DNA of 64,000 nt. Origin: Lagopus muta (lineage: Eukaryota > Chordata > Aves > Galliformes > Phasianidae). The stretch lies in the NCBI RefSeq assembly GCF_023343835.1, contig NC_064439.1, forward strand, positions 24,554,933 to 24,618,932. The letters run 5' to 3'. This document shows, piece after piece, positions 51,601 through 60,600 of the stretch. A program made the translations under genes and the position numbers. How positions within the stretch are numbered: position 1 is the stretch's first letter; each line of letters opens with the position of its first letter. The notes below the pieces were generated by a model. The model searched no databases, was not told where the DNA came from, and saw only the letters and a program-made list of their open reading frames with translations.

Positions 51601-54600
51601 GCTCAAGCCACAACCTAGCCCTCTGTGATGTCCTGTTGCCAGGCTGTTAAGTACACTGAATATACAATACCTACATGTGCATGTGTGTAGGTGCAAATAT
51701 ATACTGAAGGGAGAAGAAAACTGGGGATGAAGTGTCTTCAGAGTCACTGAATTTGTGATTACTATACCAAAGCTGAAGAGCATCAATTAATGCTGAACTT
51801 ATTATTATAAAAACAGCCACTATTTTATTTATAAAATAAAAATGGGAATTTATGAATATTCAAATGTTTTCAAAACCTCCAAAGTTAGTTTTACTGTTGA
51901 TAAATCAGCATATTTTCCTCAGAAGGACAAGTCCCATCCAATTCAAGTACATTTTTTCTGTAGATAAAATGAAGGGGATATAGCTCTAGTTATCTGGTAT
52001 ATAGTCTTTCATTTAAAGCACTGCACACAGTCCAGTTATTCTCTTGAAAATGACATGCAAAGATACACACAGAAACATTCACTTCCAAAAAGTCTTCTAG
52101 TTCAGCATATAACTTGTGGAAGTACACAAAGACACCTTCCTGCAGGGGCTCACTGCTGCATTCAAGAAATCTTTAGACTTTCCAAGAAAAAAATGCTTAA
52201 GAAAATGAGAAATAAGAGGAGATGAAAGTGATTAATTTAAAAGTAGGGACCAATACTTTTTTTTTTTTTTAATAAATGGCTTTAAGAAGCAATAACACCC
52301 ACTAAGCCCAATACCATGTTAAATGGCCACAAAACACTATGTTACTTTTTGGTGTTTCTCAGTACTCTTGACCTCTAAAATGCACTCAGCTTTATTACTA
52401 AAAAAAGAAATTTTAACTTCTTTAATTTACGTTCCTTCACCTTTGACAGAAATGTGCACTAACAAATATCCAGTCGCTGGTCCCCAGCACATGCATACTA
52501 GATAATCACCTTTGGTCCAGGAGGCCCCCGAACAGATGATCCAGCAACACCAGGTGGCCCTCTCTCTCCTGGTTCACCCTATTATAAAATAGCATAATTC
52601 TCATTTAAACAGTATAATTTTCTGCACAAGTAACAATTTTTTAAAAATATTTTCAAAACTTTATGTTATAAAAACATCTATAAAACTTTACATAAAAATT
52701 GACAATATTTGGGAAAAAAACATAAATCAACTTACAGCTCTCATGGAAGGTGGCCCAATTTTCAAGTTTTAAATGACTACTTGTTTAACTTTACATTTAA
52801 TTTTTTTAAATAGTAATTAATTTTTTGTGTCTGGAATACTAAGCCAGAATAATAACCAGAACGCTGGTATTTTTTCAATTTACTTACCATTATACTTAAT
52901 GCACACAAAATACTCTGATAGAAAGCTAATGTTTCCAAGACAAAATCTGCAAAATGTTTATTATTAGAATTACTCTGGCAATTTTAATTCAGCTTCCCAG
53001 TGCTCAAGCATAACTATAAAGTTTATAATTACATTTTCCTGTTCTTTCTCTTCTCAGGACTCTCACGTCATTTAGTACAAACAGAACAAACAATAGGATT
53101 GTTTTGGCTTTTTAAAGCAAGGTACACTTGAGAAACTTATATGTTAAATATATCCTATGAATTTTTGTATGAAATACAAAGTGAAGGGTTGCTCTGAAAG
53201 AAGCTTACTTTTGCTCCAGATATGCCTTTTTCTCCTTTAAGACCCTTCTCTCCATGGGATCCTTTTTCTCCTGGGTCACCCTGAAGAAAGCAAAGCTTTG
53301 GTTTAAATTAAAGCAAAATTTCATTCACAGCTGAATGATGCCCATAATTAGAAATTTAGATGCTTCATTCAATCTGAAATCCCATTCAGTTTTTAGAATC
53401 TGCTCCAAATGTCTTAAATTTAACTAGATAAGGGATAAAAACATTTGTTTACTCATAATCTTTCCAATCTTTTAATTTCATATTTAGACATCTAAATAGT
53501 CACATCATTTACCTTAGTTCCTTCTCTTTCCATATCAGCATGCTGAGACAGTCATAAAATCGCTTAGGTTCCACATATTACATTAGGTTTAGGAAAATTA
53601 TATAGGAAAATTTTGATTTTTTTGCATAATATCAACTGAATTAGTGTATTAGAACAACTGCGGGTAATTCAGAAAATGAAAATTAGATTACAATGAAGTT
53701 TAAGCATTCATCTTTGATTTGAGGTCTTGATGGACGTGGTAGTTCAGAGTCTGCTGTTGTTTAGCATCCCTGAGGTCCTGTTTCTGCAAGACATCTTTCC
53801 ACTGGCATAAAACTGCCAGAACATCTCTGTGCCCACTGTTCACAGCAGACATCAAACTGTTCTTTGCATTGTCCTGAGTACACAAGTTAGTTGCTCAGTG
53901 CTAACATTTTAAGTTATAATGAATTATGACAATGAAGGTGATTATATCAAGATAATCATGGGAATAATGAGTGTGAAAGAAAAATTCAGCATTGTCAAGT
54001 ACAAAAGCTAAATGCAACTTTAACTCAACCTTTAATCTCAATTCAGTTGTATCTTCCTGATACACCAAGAGCTTCATTTCAAAGAACTTTAATAGTAGGT
54101 GATTTCTATTCATTTTTTTTTCCAAAGTAACAACACAAATGCACATATCTTTCCATAGTGGAATGTTGGTATTTGCACTGCCCTTGCAGCTGAAAAAACA
54201 TGAAGGTGCATCCTTAATAGGTGTTAACTACAGCTATTTGGACACTTTCTGATTAAAGATTTATAGTTAAAAAATATTACACTGAATAATAGAATCATAG
54301 AATGGCCTGGATTGAAAAGGCCTGCTATGTGCAGAGTCACCAACCGCTAGACCAGGCTGCCCAGAGCCACATCCAGCCTGGCCTTGTGAGGCACCCACAA
54401 CCTCCTTGGGCAACCTGTTAACCTGTTCCAGTGCATCACCACCCTCTGTGTGAAAAACTTCCTCCTAATATCTGACCTAAACCTGCCTTATCTTAGTTAA
54501 GATAGGACAAGGGGGAAAACCACTATCCACCCTTGTAAACAGTCATACCCTCTCCTGTTTATACACTCCCTTGAAATATTGGAAGGTCACAGTGAGATCT

Positions 54601-57600
54601 CCCCAGAGTCACATTCAGTTCATCAGTTCAGTATGTTATTAAGGTGCTACCCTTGTATAAAGCTGCACAGCAGCAGACTTTGAAGGCCCCTGGATTGTCA
54701 GCAGCCATTCAACAACTAGCCAAAGCAATGAGTTTTGCTCACTCAGCACCTTACTCTCTTTCGATGAAGTAAAATTAAAATCCTCCTCCTTGCTCTAAAT
54801 TGACTGTATTGGTCACTTTGATTTGCTGCCCTCTAAACTTTTTTCCACCATACTGAATTTATTAACCTTTCTTGTAACATGCCTGAGATTTTCTTAAAGT
54901 CTCAGAATTTCCCTTGGAAACAAGGAGCTTTGGTTTTGGATCTCTGTGGCAGTTTAGATACCGTGCTGGAAGACTTCAGCCACAGCTCACAATTCTTCTA
55001 GATATTGCAGGCTACATCAATTTAGCCTGATTTCTTTGTGTCAGGAAAAATCTGAACAAACTTTAAGACACAAGACACTATCTGTTGTGAAGACTGTGAA
55101 AATTAGTGGAAGTCGTCAGCCCATAAAAGGCAGGACTGCTGAAACAGCCGCATATTCAGATGACAGTCACTGTAAACAAAATTTGCTGGAAACATCTCAA
55201 CTATCACCCTCCTGTACTACACAAATCTATTGGCACATGCTATCCCCCAGGATGAACTGCTTGTTATTAAATATCTGAAAAGCATTGAAGGCTGAGTTTG
55301 GTCTTCTTTCATCTAAGGCTTTTATATGCAGGAAAACACATTTTCTTACCCTTTTGCCTGGATCCCCAGGGATTCCCTGAATTCCTTTCTCTCCTGGGAC
55401 TCCTGGTTGACCTGTATCTCCCTTAGAGAAGAATAAATAATAGTATCTGCATACATCAATAAATTTTTTCATTCTGTAAAATGGTTCTAACAGTGTGTTA
55501 GAATGTTAACTCATTAGATACAATATTTTTACTCAGGTAAAGGTTGTTATTCCCAATAAGTTAAATATTCTATAGATCCAAAAAGATAAGTATTCTGAAG
55601 TTCTCTTAAAGCCTACATCTTAAGCCTTGGTTTTGTGTTAAATAAATTTACATTTATTCAGCAAGTAAAAACATGGATGAAATTTGATTGTTATTCTGTA
55701 TACAATGCTAACATAATAAAAAAGCAATTTTCTTGCAAAGTCAAACACTATGGATTGAAGGATGCTCAGTCTAAAATGCATGTGTAAACTAATCATTTTT
55801 CTTGTGAATTTGTATTAGAATCTTTGGTTTATCTGAATATATTGCACTGCATGAGTTGGATGATGCTCATAGACTGGTTTGTTCCATAAATGAAAGTGGG
55901 AATTGAAGCCTACCTCGCTTGTTGTATAAACTGGTCTAGGCATTGCTTCCAAGACAGACCTTGCTACAAAGAGTTGAAAATATATATAGGAACCAGTCCT
56001 GCCCAGTGCTTCTTCCATGAAAAAAATCACCAAACTCAAAATACCCATGACACTTCACCCAATTTTGGGGGAATTCCTATTTGAAATGGCAAGGTTCTTG
56101 TACACAGCTTTTGTAATGGCAGTTGAAGTCAAAGCCGTAAGCGCTTACCATCTTTTCAAACATGAAAGCAGTGTGAGCACAGCCATCAGATAAGACCAAA
56201 TTGTTTCCAATCACTGTGGAGGAATAGAGGTCCACACCAGGCCACAGAGGTATCTCACTAGCTTAGAGAAGATGGGAACAAGCTCTTTCTGTTATGGCTG
56301 CAGTAATGGTGTTAGGAGCATGGGAGCCTTAGAAGGACATTTTGATTCTAAAGGGTAAAAATTTGAAATGACAGGAATATCTAGATCTCATAGATTTGAT
56401 TTGATTTTAGTTAATTAACAGAAACAAAATCTTCTACTTTATTTATCAGTAACATGGGGAAAAAAAACAGAATTCACTGTAAGAAACAGTTGAAAACAGG
56501 CTTACTTTTAACCCTCGTTCTCCAACTGCTGGGAGTCCTGGTTCTCCTTTTTGTCCACGTTCACCCTGTTCACCCTAATAACAAAAAACACTTCTGTTTG
56601 TATTACTTAAATAACTTGTTTGCACATAGAAATGGTCAAATTTTCAGTCAAGTCATTTTTGACTGAAATATTCTTTTCTGTCAAAACTCCAGTAACTTGT
56701 AGGACTGCATCTATTTTATTCATCCATGCACTGTGGAAAAAGTCTAAGTAAATAATTCCAACTTCCTTCTTCTTGTTCTAATTCATTTAAGTGCACTGTA
56801 TTTTCTATTTTATATTCATATATCAAAGACTCTGCTTTCACTGAAAGAAAGATAATTCCATATAAAGAAAAATCAGAACTTCTGTTTAAGAGAAAGTTTT
56901 GCCCTTGTGATTCTTCTTTCCAGTAGTATAAAACTAGTTATTTCTAAAGAAATAGGAATTTAATTTTCCAGTTACATTTTTCAGATTGGTTTTCACAGTA
57001 AAGAAATGTTTTCATATTTAATGTTTCAGAACTACCCATTTTTCCCTACATTACTATTAAACATTGTTGCTGTGACTGCTACTTATGTGCCACAGTAACG
57101 TCCAGATGAACATGACTGTACTTGCTGCTTTTGCTGGAGTGACAACTGATTCTTTTGTAAATCAAGGTGATTAAGAAGCATACATCCACTTCATAATTTA
57201 TTAGTTCATTCCATTAGCTCTCCTGAATATTTTGCCAAATTCCCTTTTTCCTCTCACGCAGCTCTTACCTGATACTAGACATTGCTAGAGGCTTGGACTT
57301 TGGAAGCAGTAATTCTTTACCCTATTTTCTCGTATGGTGCACTGCTGCCTACTATATTTAAGCTCTTTTCTTTCTCCTAGTGTTGAAAACCTTTGGTTTT
57401 GGTTCTCTCTCATGGTCACCGTGGAAGGCTGAAGGATAGACAAGCCTAACAAGTCTCCAAACTGTAACTGGTTTACAGATAAGTAGCTTACTAAAATTAT
57501 ATAAATGTAATATGTATGAGGAATTAAATTCATTCGATAAAAATACGTCTGAAAGACACTTTGTTTATAAATTTGTGTTCACCTAGAACACAAAATCCAC

Positions 57601-60600
57601 TTTGAAAACATGAGTGTTTTTTTCCTTTAAAGATTCAAAAGTGAATTGCTATTTTCAATGAACAGTTCTCCAGTGAACTTTTTCACCTCACGAAGCGCAA
57701 TCTTGAAAATCTAGCACAAATACACTGCTTGTTGCTTCTTGCTAGTGAAAGATATTTTTTAAAATAATGTATTAATTATTACCTTTGGACCCTGAAAACC
57801 AAAACCTTTAGATCCTTTTGGCCCAGGATTTCCTTTTGGACCTTGTATACCCTATAAAACAAAAATGCATTATTTTCTTCTATATTTGAAATTAACCATG
57901 AGTCTATCAGCTTACAATTATATTATTTCATCACTGTCATTTTTCTGTGGATTTTACAGCCTCACCCAAGTGCAATGATCACAGTTACTCTTTAGGGAGA
58001 AAGCAAATGGGAAGCATCTCAGTATCTGCATGTAAGATCTGATTCACTGGTACAGTACATGGTAAGCATGACCTTTAATCAACTTTTCTAAAAACAAAAC
58101 AAAAACCAAAAACACAAAGCAAAATATCTTTGGACATTTCTGTTATTCTGCATCCACCTATTCAAGGCTGTGTTCAAGTTTCAACAGAGCTTGAAATTCA
58201 AAACCGGTGGACCTCAGGGGCAGCTTTGTGTTCAGTTGTGGCTGGGTCTCTATGAAAAGACTGGATGAAATGCAGGACAGATCGTACAATATATATCTAG
58301 GCTGTTTATGGGTTTCCTCTGACTTAAGAATGAAACAGACAAATACATGATTCAGCTCATGCTAGCTGTCTCTGGCATATTTGCAGCTCAGTGTCTGTCT
58401 GTCCCTCATTCAAACTTACCTCCCTTCCTGGATTACCGAATCCTGGTGGTCCTGGTGGGCCCTGTGGTCCTACCTGGCCTTGTTCGCCCTATACAAAAAG
58501 TATTCCAGAGTGCTAAATTGCAATAAACCATGTTAGCTGATTAACATGCTTAAATTAATCACAGAGTAGTAGTGCCTCAAGCTGAATTATTTTGAATTGC
58601 GCTGCTTCTTTTTGAGAGAAATAAGAATTTTGAGAAGAATCATAGAATGGCTTGGGTTGGAAGGGATCCCAAGAATCATCCAGTTCCAACCCCCTGCCAC
58701 AATACCTTAAAGTCTGCTTATGGCAATTGATTTAATGAAATTTCTTCATTCCTTCAAACACTATCTCATTTATAATAGACAGTGAAGGCTAGAAGAATCA
58801 GTAGCTTATATATGCACACAGATTAACTTGAAGGATTATCTTGCATAGAAATATACAGCTTCTGGCACAACACTCAGAAGAAAAGCTTGTGACCATGAAG
58901 AGGACAGTTAGAGAATATTTTGGAAAAATCTTTATCAAGTGGTATTACACAGGTTTTCTACAGCACTTAAGGAGAGAACGGAGGAATTATGGTGGGGAGG
59001 TATTGGGAGGGCATGGGTACTGGGAGAGGCACACACCCACAAAGATATCCAGGATGTGGGACCCCAGTCCCTAGAAAACAATAATTCATTTCATTTACAC
59101 CAGAAGATCTTAATTACTGAAATTGTTCCAAATACTTGCTACCCTGGCCATCACTGCATTTTTGTGATCCTGAGAACCAAAAAGCTAACACATTTCAGAA
59201 GCCAGAGTGTTTCTTTATCTGTTTCAGGTCCATTAGACTATACGACTGCAAGCGTGTTCAATATTTTTAAAATATTCAAATGACATTTTATACAACATTT
59301 TGGAAATAAATTTATGCGGAACGAAAAAAGTCTATTTCTTCCCTCATACTCTGTACTGCACAGAATACAGTGCTTGGTACTTGCAGTTAACATGAGACTC
59401 ATTTATTGATACTGATAAGCACAGACTACGAAGCTGCATTGAATGTATAAAGTAGTTCCTGAGATTCCAGGATTCACTCAGACTCCTAAGATTCACACAA
59501 CTGTTGTGAAGTTTAGTAAATAATTCATCTTTTAATTTAATATATATATAACTAACAATAAATATGATTAGGAAAATATTCAGTCCCTCACCTTGTTACC
59601 TTTTATTGATTGACCTGGCAGTCCCTTTGGACCAACTTTGCCTTCAGAGCCTTTTTCACCCTAGAAATATGAAAAAGTTTGGAACTGTACTAAGGAATTT
59701 ATAAAGAACATCCAAGACAAACTGATCAGCACAATGTGGATAATGAGAAAAAAAGTTTTCCTTTGCAAACAAACAAGAAAAACAGTCAATGGAATTACTA
59801 GTTTTACAGAAAAGCAATTCAATTATAGTTCATAATTCCATCTGCATTCATTGTGTTGTTGAACAGAGCTTCAAAAGGAGAAAACTAAACTCTGGGAAAT
59901 GGAGAGGCACATTTTGAGAATGCGAAAATAAGTTCATTTTATCAGTAAATAGAGTGGCTCAGAACCTTCCAGTGCAAGGAAATGGCTAACATTGTTTCCA
60001 TGAAAGGAAGAAAAATCTGCTTTATTTAGTAGTTCAAGGCTCTAGAGAATCTTGAAGTCACTCAAGGATTCTGATGAGAAGCCCGGTCACAATTTTACCA
60101 TAAGTCTTTGCTTGTTTCTATTTATTTTTAAAAAAAGAATGTTTACATGTATTATCAAGTGCCATTAATGAGGTAACTGTCCACAGAGACTCATATAACC
60201 CATTTTTTAGTTTCTGAAAATGGTATGACAGAAAGAAAACAGTTCTTGAATATTTTCTTCCAATAGAGAACATAGATAATCTTTCAGAAGACAATGGTAA
60301 CAAAAATATGATATCTTACTGAACACATAAGACAAAGACTGACTTCTTGAGAGGAACAGTACAGATCTTTTGTAATTATCTTGATAGTTTTGAACTAGGA
60401 GGGATATTCAGAGAGCACGGTGATTCAGAAGACTGAGATGGAAAACCAATTCTCTTAAATAGCTTAGACTTTACAGCAGATTTGTTCCACAGTGTTTAAA
60501 AAGAAATAAATTCCATAAAACTACCTTTTGGCCTTGAATACCTTCTCCTTGTTCACCTTTCTCACCTGGCAGACCAACGGGGCCACGTGGTCCCTGTAAG

